From: Streptomyces sp. NBRC 110611
Lineage (GTDB): Bacteria; Actinomycetota; Actinomycetes; Streptomycetales; Streptomycetaceae
NCBI RefSeq assembly: GCF_001590865.1
Contig: NZ_BBUY01000001.1
Location: forward strand, 127,754-191,753
Direction of reading: 5' to 3'
Length of the DNA stretch: 64,000 nucleotides
Under the pieces are notes generated by a model. It saw nothing but the letters and a program-made list of their open reading frames with translations, did not search any database and was not told where the DNA came from. Positions 1 through 8,571 of the stretch are shown one piece after another; positions within the stretch are counted from its first letter, which is position 1; each line of letters starts with the position of its first letter. A program made the translations under genes and the position numbers.

Positions 1-208
1 CCCGTCCCCCGGCCACCACCCCTGAACGACGCCCTGCGGGCGGCTTGCGCCCTCCCGTCACCCGGCCACCACCCCTGAACGACGCCCTGCGGGCGGCTTG
101 CGCCCTCCCGTCACCCGGCCACCACCCCTGAACGACGCCCTGCGGGCGGCTTGCGCCCTCCCGTCACCCGGCCACCACCCCTGAACGACGCCCTGCGGGC
201 GGCTTGCA
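1..208. repeat. 53-bp tandem repeat array, about four copies
   Basis: The word CCTGAACGAC recurs at 21, 74, 127 and 180, giving an exact 53-bp period. Copies are identical apart from one base near the window start and the decay of the last copy. The array may extend left of the window. The last copy runs straight into the left arm of the CIRCE operator. No open frame, hairpin pattern or CRISPR spacer structure is present, because the whole unit is conserved. Confidence 0.95.
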
Positions 209-259
209 CTCTCTACCCCCGAGTGCTAATCATTGGCGTTAGCACTCTCCGAGTGAGAG
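203..259 (+). promoter_or_regulatory. groEL2 promoter with overlapping CIRCE (HrcA) operators
   Basis: CTTGCACTC (203-211), nine bases, then GAGTGCTAA (221-229) fits the CIRCE layout TTAGCACTC-N9-GAGTGCTAA. GAGTGCTAA is followed after nine bases by TTAGCACTC (239-247), and that by GAGTGAGAG (251-259), so operator half-sites are packed in series. TTGCAC (204-209) with TAATCA (227-232) at 17-bp spacing could be the -35 and -10. HrcA is known to repress chaperonin genes through CIRCE, so heat-shock control of groEL2 is expected. Confidence 0.9.
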
Positions 260-292
260 TGACAAACAGGACCGGGTCGGTGAGGCCCGTAG

Positions 293-2053
<1,761 letters not shown>

Positions 2054-2109
2054 TCGGCCACTGGTACCACGCCGGTACCGCCACTGGTTGATCAACCGTC
2101 CTTGGTTCG

Positions 2110-2146
2110 CTGGGGCGGCACCCTCCTCCCAGGGGGTGCCGCCCCA
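2110..2146 (+). terminator. groEL2 terminator hairpin
   Basis: A 14-bp stem, CTGGGGCGGCACCC paired with GGGTGCCGCCCCAG, encloses a short C-rich loop about 55 bases after the groEL2 stop. There is no T-tract, as is usual for Streptomyces terminators. Confidence 0.85.
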
Positions 2147-2195
2147 GCGGCGTTTCGCGGCCCATTGCGACGACAGCTGACTACTCTGTGCATCA

Positions 2196-2213
2196 AGCTG
2201 AATATATTCAGCT
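2196..2213. promoter_or_regulatory. Perfect 18-bp AT-rich palindrome (putative operator)
   Basis: AGCTGAATATATTCAGCT equals its own reverse complement and is strikingly AT-rich for this genome. It ends one base before the first possible ATG of the DUF998 gene. TGAATATATTCA-type cores are typical of dimeric repressor sites (MarR, PadR or TetR-like). No regulator gene is adjacent, so the binding protein is unknown. Confidence 0.6.
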
Positions 2214-3116
2214 ATGCCCAGTTATGTTCCACCATGTTCGGCTATGTCGTGTGATGAGAGTGGGCGACGCCTGACCATGTTCGTCAGAGCCATCAAAGAC
2301 ATCAGCGCCATCAGAGGCATCAGGACCATCGGAGCCATCGGAGCCATCGGAGCCATCAGGACCATCAGGGCCATCGGAGAGGGAAGCCCCGAGCTGCCGC
2401 TCGACCTCGCACGAGTGGGCGCTCGCCGCCGCCGGGAGGCAACGGCGGCCTTCCTGCTCGCGGCGTCCGCTGTCCTCTACAACGCCTGGGTCCTGGAATT
2501 CCCCCTCCCGACCGGCCTGGACCCGCGCCACTCCTACGTCAGCGAGCTGTACGCCGCCGACCAGCCGTTCCGACCGCTCTTCGGCGGCATCGAGATCCTC
2601 TGCGCGGTACTGACGAGCGTGGGCGCGGTGCTGGCCCGCGGCAGCGCGACCGGCCCCTGGGCGCGGGCCGGGTGGCTGGCGGTCCTCGGCCTGGGCCTGT
2701 CGTCCCTCGCGGACGTCCTCCTCCCCATGTCCTGTGCGCCGTCCCTGGACCCGGGCTGCGAGGCCGTCCATCCCTGGCACACCGTCACCAGCGCCCTGGC
2801 CCACTTCTTCGTCTTCGCCTCGATGGGGCTGCTCAGCCTGGCAGGCGGTGTCGAACGGCCCCGCCTGCCGCTGGTCCGCCGCTGGGGGCCGCGGGTCCTC
2901 GGGCTGGCCCTCCCGGCGGCGGTCGGCACGGTGGGACCGCTGTTCGGCCGGCCGGGCTGGCACGGCATTCCGCAGCGGACGCACCTGGCGCTGGTCGGCG
3001 TGTGGTTCGCCCTGCTGGCGGCCGAGCTGGCGAGGTCGGCCGCCCGGTATCCCACCCGGTACGCCACCCCGGAGCCGGCTGAGCGCGGGTACCCCACTCG
3101 GGGGTCAACCGTGTGA
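2214..3116 (+). CDS. DUF998 family integral membrane protein
   Basis: The protein is up to 300 residues with about six hydrophobic helices. Signature features of DUF998 are the SYVSELYA motif after the first helix and a DVLLPMSC segment mid-protein. The biochemical role of the family is unknown. The N-terminal 55 residues are odd: a run of Ile-Gly-Ala/Arg-Thr-Ile units encoded by imperfect 9-bp repeats (about 2290-2375) precedes the first membrane segment. The first ATG directly abuts an 18-bp palindrome, so the true start may lie downstream, at ATG 2277 or GTG 2415. No convincing ribosome site settles it. Confidence 0.8.
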   Translation: MPSYVPPCSAMSCDESGRRLTMFVRAIKDISAIRGIRTIGAIGAIGAIRTIRAIGEGSPELPLDLARVGARRRREATAAFLLAASAVLYNAWVLEFPLPTGLDPRHSYVSELYAADQPFRPLFGGIEILCAVLTSVGAVLARGSATGPWARAGWLAVLGLGLSSLADVLLPMSCAPSLDPGCEAVHPWHTVTSALAHFFVFASMGLLSLAGGVERPRLPLVRRWGPRVLGLALPAAVGTVGPLFGRPGWHGIPQRTHLALVGVWFALLAAELARSAARYPTRYATPEPAERGYPTRGSTV

Positions 3117-3216
3117 GCGCCACTCACTCTTTGGGGGGCGGGTGCGGAGCGGGGGTGCCTGCGTTTCGTCCGAACCGCCTGAGAGCCGCCGACGGGACGC
3201 GTACGCTGCTCCGACG

Positions 3217-3798
3217 ATGACCGAGTTTGTCGAAGAAGTCCGTTCCCGTGTCGTGCGGCTGCTGCGGATGGCCAACACCACCGACGACCGGCTGCGCAAG
3301 CAGATCGTCGCCTACGCCGACGCGACGCCGGAGCCACCGATCATGGGGTCGCTGGGGATCGGGACGACCGGCTGCCCACGATGCCGGCGCACCATGTGGC
3401 AGCAGCGGGACAACGAGGGCCCGGTGTGGGTGTGCGCATTCTGCGGCCACGTCGAGAGCGTGACCGTGATCTGCCCGCACTGCGCCGTGTCGATGGAACC
3501 ACCGCCCGCGGGCTGGGTGGACCGCTGGTCCTGCTCCGAGTGCCCCCGGGTCGCCGCGACCGGCGAGAGTGCGCAGGAGATCGACGCCCGCGAACGGGAC
3601 CGCCAGCGTGCCCTGGCACTGCTGGACCAGGCCCTCACCTCGCACCCCTGCACCACCACCCGCCCCCCGGTCCCGGGGCCCACCACCCGCCCCCCGGGCC
3701 CCGAGCCGGGACCGGGGCCCGCGCCGACGACGGGGCCAGGGCCGGCGACGGAGCCGGGAGCGGGGCCCAAGCCTGGGGCGGCCCCCGGGCTGGCTTGA
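3217..3798 (+). CDS. Zinc-ribbon protein with Pro/Gly-rich tail
   Basis: This hypothetical protein has 193 residues. The N-terminal helix-rich 40 residues are followed by two paired-cysteine knuckles: CPRC and CAFC, then CPHC and CSEC, eight cysteines fit for two zinc sites. The C-terminal 45 residues are low complexity (Pro, Gly, Thr). The ATG at 3217 is the first methionine before the conserved-looking part; a longer upstream frame has no coding character. Function is not recognised; metal binding is inferred from the cysteine pairs. Confidence 0.75.
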   Translation: MTEFVEEVRSRVVRLLRMANTTDDRLRKQIVAYADATPEPPIMGSLGIGTTGCPRCRRTMWQQRDNEGPVWVCAFCGHVESVTVICPHCAVSMEPPPAGWVDRWSCSECPRVAATGESAQEIDARERDRQRALALLDQALTSHPCTTTRPPVPGPTTRPPGPEPGPGPAPTTGPGPATEPGAGPKPGAAPGLA

Positions 3799-3824
3799 CG
3801 AGAAGTGACGTTCGAGAAGTGACG

Positions 3825-3926
3825 CTCCGAGATCTCCGAGATCTCCGAGATCTCCGAGATCTCCGAGATCTCCGAGATCTCCGAGATCTCCGAGATCTCC
3901 GAGTTCAGGGATCGAGTTCAGGGATC
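3825..3926. repeat. 9-bp tandem repeats plus 13-bp duplication over the murP stop
   Basis: GATCTCCGA is repeated eight times from 3831 to 3902. GAGTTCAGGGATC then occurs twice in tandem (3901-3913, 3914-3926), and the second copy contains the murP stop codon. The array lies between convergent genes and could also serve as spacer or weak terminator. Confidence 0.95.
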
Positions 3927-5501
3927 AGTGAGATCTGAGAGAGGTGAGATGGGCTCCGCATCGGAGTTCAGCTCGGCCCGCATCCGCCTGCTGAGCCCGA
4001 ATACATACGTGGTGAGAAAGCCGGCCGCATAGCCGACGGCGAGGCCCAGGGCGTAGACCACGACGGTGGTGCCGAGGCTCTGGCCGCCCCGGACCAGGGG
4101 GAACAGAGCCCAGCCGGAGGGGCCGATGGCCGTGGAGCCGACCGTATCGCCGAGCTGGTTGAAGAGGCCGACGAAGCCGCCGCCGAACGCGCCCCCGATG
4201 CAGGCGGTGATGAACGGGCGGCCGAGGGGGAGCGAGATGCCGTAGATCAGCGGCTCGCCGACGCCCAGGAAGCCCGCGGGGAGGGCGGACTTGATGGTCC
4301 TGCGGATCGAGCGGTTCCGGGGAAGGCGGAGGTAGACGGCGAGTGCGGCGCCGACCTGTCCCGCGCCGGCCATGGCGAGGATCGGGAGAAGCACCGTGTA
4401 GCCCTGCTGCTGGATGAGCGTGGTGTGGATCGGGATCAGCGCTTGGTGGAGGCCCAGCATGACGAGGGGCAGGAAGAGACCGCCCAGGAGAAACCCGGCG
4501 AGCGCACCGCTGTGCGCCAGCAGCCAGTGGGCGGAGGTGCCGATGGCGGTGGATGCCTCACCCGCGGTGTACATCAGGCCGAAGATCGTGACCAGGCCGG
4601 TGACGAGAACGGTGAGGGCCGGAGTGAGGAGGACATCGAGCGCCTGGGGGATCAGCCGGCGGCAACGCTTCTCCACCTGGACGGCGAGCAGTGCGGCAGC
4701 CAGCGCGCCGAGGACACCGCCTTGGCCGGGGGAGAGCTGTTGGCCGAAGGCGGTGATGTGAGTGACGCCGGGGAAGACGATGACGGCGGCCACCGCGCCG
4801 CCGAGGACCGGAGTGCCGCCGAACTCCTTGGCGGTGTGGTAACCGACGAAGACCGCGATCAGCGACATGAAGCCCGAGGCGATGGCGGTGAGCGCGGGGA
4901 CGATGGACGGCAGCCAGCCCAGGTTGGCCAGCAGGCCGTTGACGCCGGCGACGATACCGCAGCCGATCAGGGCCGGGATCAACGGGACGAAGACGTTGGC
5001 GATCCGGCGGAGGAAGAGTCTGAGGGGGGTGGCGTTTCTGGTCTTCTGACGGGCCTTGAGGGCGGTGCCCTGGGCGGCGAGTCGCTCGGCCGTGGTTGTA
5101 GGGGCCTGCGTTATGGGGGCCTTGCGCGCTGCCTCCTTATTCCGGCAACGAATACGGAGCGTGATTGATTCCTTGCGGAGCGGGGTTTTTTGGAGCGGGT
5201 TCTGGGTGGTTGAGGTCGGCGTGGCGGTGATGGGGGCTGCGCGGGTCTGCGCCACCAAGTGTTCGAGCTGGGGGGTGACCTGGGCGACCGTGCCGGGGCC
5301 CAGCACGATCTGGTACGTGTCGTCTTCGACCACGCCCATGACGGCCGACAGCCCTTTGAGTGCTTCGCCCTGGACCAGTGAGCGGTCCTGGAGGCCGAGG
5401 CGGAGCCGGGTCATGCAGTGGGCGATGGCGGTGATGTTCTCGGCGCCGCCCACGAGCGGGAGGATCGCGGCGGCGATGGCGCGGTTCGGGTCTTCGGGCA
5501 T
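3918..5501 (-). CDS. murP: PTS EIIBC permease, MurNAc type
   Basis: A sugar-phosphotransferase transporter of 527 residues. Residues 1-85 are a glucose-family EIIB domain with the phospho-accepting Cys29 in HCMTRLR. Residues from about 165 are the multi-helix EIIC channel, including the GEPLIYGI substrate motif. There is no EIIA domain, so phosphate must come from a separate EIIA. It lies downstream of murQ and a murR-like regulator, which makes N-acetylmuramic acid the likely substrate, imported as MurNAc-6-phosphate. Odd: the linker (residues 113-122, ITLRIRCRNK) is encoded by a 28-bp repeat that also occurs in an intergenic region at 43190. Other amino sugars cannot be excluded. Confidence 0.85.
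   Translation of the reverse strand: MPEDPNRAIAAAILPLVGGAENITAIAHCMTRLRLGLQDRSLVQGEALKGLSAVMGVVEDDTYQIVLGPGTVAQVTPQLEHLVAQTRAAPITATPTSTTQNPLQKTPLRKESITLRIRCRNKEAARKAPITQAPTTTAERLAAQGTALKARQKTRNATPLRLFLRRIANVFVPLIPALIGCGIVAGVNGLLANLGWLPSIVPALTAIASGFMSLIAVFVGYHTAKEFGGTPVLGGAVAAVIVFPGVTHITAFGQQLSPGQGGVLGALAAALLAVQVEKRCRRLIPQALDVLLTPALTVLVTGLVTIFGLMYTAGEASTAIGTSAHWLLAHSGALAGFLLGGLFLPLVMLGLHQALIPIHTTLIQQQGYTVLLPILAMAGAGQVGAALAVYLRLPRNRSIRRTIKSALPAGFLGVGEPLIYGISLPLGRPFITACIGGAFGGGFVGLFNQLGDTVGSTAIGPSGWALFPLVRGGQSLGTTVVVYALGLAVGYAAGFLTTYVFGLSRRMRAELNSDAEPISPLSDLTDP
5139..5166. repeat. Dispersed 28-bp repeat, copy A (inside murP)
   Basis: The sequence starting ATTCCGGCAACGAATACGGA matches 43190-43217 at 25 of 28 positions. 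Here it is translated in frame as part of the murP interdomain linker. Confidence 0.85.
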
Positions 5502-5630
5502 GGGTGGCGCCTTGCTGTGCGGGTTGTGTCACTGGTTCATGTTCGTGGGTTCATGTTCGTGTCGCTGGTGGCGGGTTGATGGTTGTTCGCGGTGGTGGTT
5601 TGGGGGTTCGTGGGTGGGGTTTGGTGGGGT

Positions 5631-6575
5631 TTATTGGTTGTGGTTCTTTGCGGCCTTTAGTGCGGTACGGAGGTGGCCGTTGGAGGACTTGAGGAGGAGG
5701 GCGGCGGTGGGGGCGTCGACGTTGCCGAGGAGGGTGAGGATGGCGTTCTTCACCTCGCCGTCCGTGATGCGGAGTGCGGTCTCGATCTCCAGGTCCGTGG
5801 CGCCGGTGGCGAGTGCGACGATGCGGTGCGAGCGGGCTCGCAGCTTGTCGTTGGAGGCGCGGACGTCGACCATCAGATTCCCGTAGGTCTTGCCCAGTCG
5901 GATCATGGTGATCGTGGAGAGCATGTTGAGTACGAGCTTCTGTGCTGTGCCGGCCTTGAGGCGGGTGGAGCCGGTGAGCAGCTCGGGGCCGACCACGATC
6001 TCGATGCCCTGCTCGGCGGCCGCGGCCAGTGCCGAACCGGCGTTGCAGGACAGGCCGATGCTGAGCGCGCCGGTGGCGCGGGCGTACTCGACGGCACCGA
6101 TCGCATACGGGGTGCGGCCGGAGGCCGAGATGCCGACGACGGTGTCGCGGTTGGTCAGGCCGATCGCGGTGAGGTCCTTGGCGGCCAACTCCCTGCTGTC
6201 CTCCGCCCCTTCGACGGCGGTGACCAGAGCTGTCGGCCCGCCGGCGATCAGGCCGAGGACCTCGGACGGGTCGGTGTTGAAGGTCGGCGGGCACTCGCTG
6301 GCGTCCAGGACGCCGAGGCGCCCCGCCGTACCGGCACCGGCGTAGACGAGACGGCCACCGAGGGCCATTCGGGCAGCGGTGGCGTCGATGGCGGCGGCGA
6401 TCTCCGGCAGTCGCGTGGCGACGGCGGCGGGGACGGTGGCGTCCTCGCCGTTCATCGTGCGGGCGATGTCGAGGGTGGAACGGTGGTCGATATCGGCGAG
6501 GTCGGGCCGGAAGGCCTCGGTGGTGAGGGTGTCCAGTTGGGCCCGCAGCTGGGCGGGGTCGGTGGTGGCGGTCAT
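5631..6575 (-). CDS. murQ: N-acetylmuramic acid 6-phosphate etherase
   Basis: MurQ (314 residues) is a SIS-fold cytoplasmic enzyme that splits the lactyl ether of MurNAc-6-phosphate to give GlcNAc-6-phosphate and D-lactate in cell-wall recycling. Recognisable family stretches are TEAFRPDLADIDHRSTLDI near the N-terminus, VYAGAGTAGRLGVLDASECPP (about 75-95), GGPTALVTAVEGAEDS, and VGISASGRTPYA. The length matches the family. It sits between the regulator and the PTS permease on the same strand. The 129-bp gap to murP contains a 14-bp duplication around GGTTCATGTTCGTG. Confidence 0.95.
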   Translation of the reverse strand: MTATTDPAQLRAQLDTLTTEAFRPDLADIDHRSTLDIARTMNGEDATVPAAVATRLPEIAAAIDATAARMALGGRLVYAGAGTAGRLGVLDASECPPTFNTDPSEVLGLIAGGPTALVTAVEGAEDSRELAAKDLTAIGLTNRDTVVGISASGRTPYAIGAVEYARATGALSIGLSCNAGSALAAAAEQGIEIVVGPELLTGSTRLKAGTAQKLVLNMLSTITMIRLGKTYGNLMVDVRASNDKLRARSHRIVALATGATDLEIETALRITDGEVKNAILTLLGNVDAPTAALLLKSSNGHLRTALKAAKNHNQ

Positions 6576-6674
6576 GGCTGGGCGCTCATTTCCGTGTGCG
6601 GTTGTGGGGCGGGTCGGGGGCGCGGGCCTGTTTCCTGTCCGTTGAGGGCTGTCCTTGAGGGTGTCTGTTTGGGT

Positions 6675-7604
6675 TTACGGCTGGTGTCGGTGGGCGAGGG
6701 CTTCGTAGGACGCGGACAGGGCCGGGGCCGCCGTGTCGTATGTGCGCTGGGCGACGCCTATGAACAGGCAGTCGATGACGAGTAGTTGGCTGGTGCGGGA
6801 CGACATCGCGGCGGGGCGGAGTTCGCTCTCGCGGGCCGTGGAGGTGGTCAGTATGTAGTCGGCGTAGGCGGCGATCTCGCCGTCGGGGCGGCCAGTGATC
6901 GCGATGGTGGTGGCGCCATGGTCGAAGGCCACCCGCAGGGGCTCGATGACGTCGGTGGTGCGGCCGGAGTGGGTGATGGCGATGGCGACGTCGCCTGTCT
7001 GCATCTGTACCGCGTTGGTGACGGCGAGGTGCGGGTCTGCATGGGCGTGGGCGATCAGGCCGATGCGCAGGAACTTCTGGGCGAGGTCCTGGCCGACCAG
7101 GTTGGAGGCGCCGATGCCGTACACATCGATCCGGCGGGCCCCCGAGAGTGCGGCGACGGCGGCCTCGAGCTGAGTGACGTCCAGCCCGGCCGCGGTGTCG
7201 GCCAGGCACTGCTGCTCCTCCTGCGCCAGCTTGGTGACCACGTCGACGAGGGAGTCGTCGACCGCTATGTCCGCGGTCACGGCGGGCGCGCTGCCGGCCG
7301 CCTGCTGTGCGGCGAGCGCGGCGAGCGCGAGGCGGAGGTCGCGGTAGCCCGGATAGCCGAGCAGCCGGGACGTTCGTACGACGGTGGCTTCGCTGGTGCC
7401 CGTGCGCTCGGCGAGGCCGGTGACGGTGAGCGCGGCGCAGCCGGCCGGGTCGCTCGCGACGGTCTCGGCGACCCGCTGCATGGAGCGGGTCATCGTCGGC
7501 GCGAGTGTGCGGACCTTGGCGGCGAGTGCCGCGGGGGCGGGCGGGGCCGGTGGTCGGGGATCGACGGCCACTTCTTTGAAAGTTTCCTTCACGTTATTAC
7601 TCAC
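6675..7604 (-). CDS. murR: RpiR/MurR family transcriptional regulator with SIS domain
   Basis: The N-terminal RpiR-type HTH spans about residues 30-105 (TRSMQRVAETVASDPAGCAALTV... TSEATVVRTSRLLGYPGYRDLR, broken here by an ellipsis) and a C-terminal SIS sugar-phosphate-binding domain about 130-290 (GIGASNLVGQDLAQKF, ITHSGRTTDVIEPL). It is first in the minus-strand cluster with murQ and murP, so a MurNAc-6-phosphate-responsive repressor is likely. The longest start is GTG 7604, but an inverted repeat (7577-7591) lies inside the first 10 codons and a GTG at 7571 follows AAGGA, so the true protein may be 11 residues shorter. Confidence 0.88.
   Translation of the reverse strand: MSNNVKETFKEVAVDPRPPAPPAPAALAAKVRTLAPTMTRSMQRVAETVASDPAGCAALTVTGLAERTGTSEATVVRTSRLLGYPGYRDLRLALAALAAQQAAGSAPAVTADIAVDDSLVDVVTKLAQEEQQCLADTAAGLDVTQLEAAVAALSGARRIDVYGIGASNLVGQDLAQKFLRIGLIAHAHADPHLAVTNAVQMQTGDVAIAITHSGRTTDVIEPLRVAFDHGATTIAITGRPDGEIAAYADYILTTSTARESELRPAAMSSRTSQLLVIDCLFIGVAQRTYDTAAPALSASYEALAHRHQP
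7577..7591. promoter_or_regulatory. Inverted repeat at murR 5' end (putative MurR operator)
   Basis: TGAAAGTTTCCTTCA (plus strand) has matching TGAA and TTCA outer arms, a common RpiR-family operator form. It overlaps the first codons of the longest murR frame, which supports either autoregulation by roadblock or a start at 7571. Confidence 0.5.
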
Positions 7605-7655
7605 GTCTGAAAAGTAATTTCATTGATTGTTGTGCGTCAATACCCTCCGTGAGGA

Positions 7656-7696
7656 TGTGGATAACGTGTCGCAGCCGCCGCCAGGGCTGTGGACAA
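7656..7696. promoter_or_regulatory. Pair of DnaA-box-like 9-mers
   Basis: TGTGGATAA (7656-7664) is the complement of TTATCCACA, and TGTGGACAA (7688-7696) the complement of TTGTCCACA, the Streptomyces-preferred DnaA box. Both have the same orientation, 32 bp apart, in the murR / small-protein intergenic region. This is not an oriC, which carries many boxes. Confidence 0.5.
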
Positions 7697-7735
7697 CGTC
7701 GGGCGCCGAGCGGCGGTCGGGAGACAATGGGGGAC

Positions 7736-8098
7736 ATGGAGCTGGAACAGGCGTTGCATGCCGCGCGGGCGCTGGTGCTCGCTGATCTGATAGCGGACGA
7801 GGTGGCCGACGCCGACATCGTCTCGCTCGTGGAGGATGCGGTGGTGCACCGCCGGTGGTGGGTGGAGCAATGGCCTGACGGCGCGGAATTCGTCGCGGGG
7901 CTGATAGCGCAGGACGTCCAGGACGCCCTCCTGGAGCGGTACGGCCGCTGGCCGCTGTGCCCTGTGTGCACGGAGTCGGGTGATCCCCATGCCCTGGACG
8001 TGGAGCCGGAGTTGGGGCCCGATCCGCACTGGGTCTGCCCCAAGACGGCGGTCGCGGTGGCCCGGGTCGGCCGGCTGCGTGCCTCGGTGGAAGGCTGA
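7736..8098 (+). CDS. Conserved hypothetical protein
   Basis: A 120-residue acidic protein beginning MELEQALHAARALVLADLI. It is largely helical, with a WW pair in HRRWWVEQW and a CPVC knuckle near residue 85 followed by a lone Cys in HWVCPK, which could bind a metal. No family was recognised. An in-frame ATG at 7727 is possible; GGGAG (7719-7723) suits the 7736 start better by spacing. The next gene starts five bases after the stop, suggesting one transcript. Confidence 0.75.
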   Translation: MELEQALHAARALVLADLIADEVADADIVSLVEDAVVHRRWWVEQWPDGAEFVAGLIAQDVQDALLERYGRWPLCPVCTESGDPHALDVEPELGPDPHWVCPKTAVAVARVGRLRASVEG

Positions 8099-8103
8099 GG
8101 TGC

Positions 8104-8397
8104 GTGGCGGTCCTCATCGACCCACCCATATGGGCGGGACACGGCCGTATGTGGTCGCACCTGGTCAGCGACCGGTCCTTCGACGAGCTGCATGCCTTCG
8201 CGGCTCGGCTCGGCATCCCGCGGCGGGCATTCGAGCGGGATCACTATGACCTGCCCATCGAGCGTTACGACGAGGCGGTGCGTGCCGGGGCGGCGGAGGT
8301 CGGGAGCAAGGAGCTGGTGCTGCGGCTGACGGAGGCGGGTCTGCGGAGACCGAAGCACCGGCCGGCTCCGCGGCGTAGCGGTGTCAGCAGGCCGTAG
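8104..8397 (+). CDS. DUF4031 domain protein
   Basis: A 97-residue protein with the DUF4031 pattern: VLIDPPIWAGHGRMWSHLVSD at the start (given in family terms as IDxPxWxxHGxxWxHLxSD), FAARLGIPRRAFERDHYDLP in the middle, and a basic tail. The function of the family is unknown. The GTG start lies directly after the previous gene. The stop region reads CCGTAGCCGTAG, a small duplication. Confidence 0.85.
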   Translation: MAVLIDPPIWAGHGRMWSHLVSDRSFDELHAFAARLGIPRRAFERDHYDLPIERYDEAVRAGAAEVGSKELVLRLTEAGLRRPKHRPAPRRSGVSRP

Positions 8398-8481
8398 CCG
8401 TAGGGGGCGGGGGGTAACCCGAGTGGCCGAGGGGCCGGGTGGTCGAGCGGCCCCGTGCGGGAGTGCCGAGTGGCTGCCTGG

Positions 8482-8521
8482 CCCAGGGGTCGGCCCCGGA
8501 TCGGTGGCCAGTACCCCTGGG
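8482..8521. terminator. Possible bidirectional terminator
   Basis: CCCAGGGGT (8482-8490) pairs with ACCCCTGGG (8513-8521), with GGCC/GGCC pairing nested in the loop. It lies between the convergent DUF4031 and exporter genes. Confidence 0.55.
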
Positions 8522-8571
8522 TCAGGTGGCTCGGTGGTCGAACGGTCTCCGTCGGGCTTCCCGGGCCCCGG

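Noticed and set aside
1-208. CRISPR array
   Set aside because: The 53-bp units are contiguous and fully conserved, with no variable spacers and no cas genes.
3381-3938. Frame ending in LRDLRDLRDL repeats
   Set aside because: It reads the zinc-ribbon gene out of frame and then the 9-bp DNA repeats.
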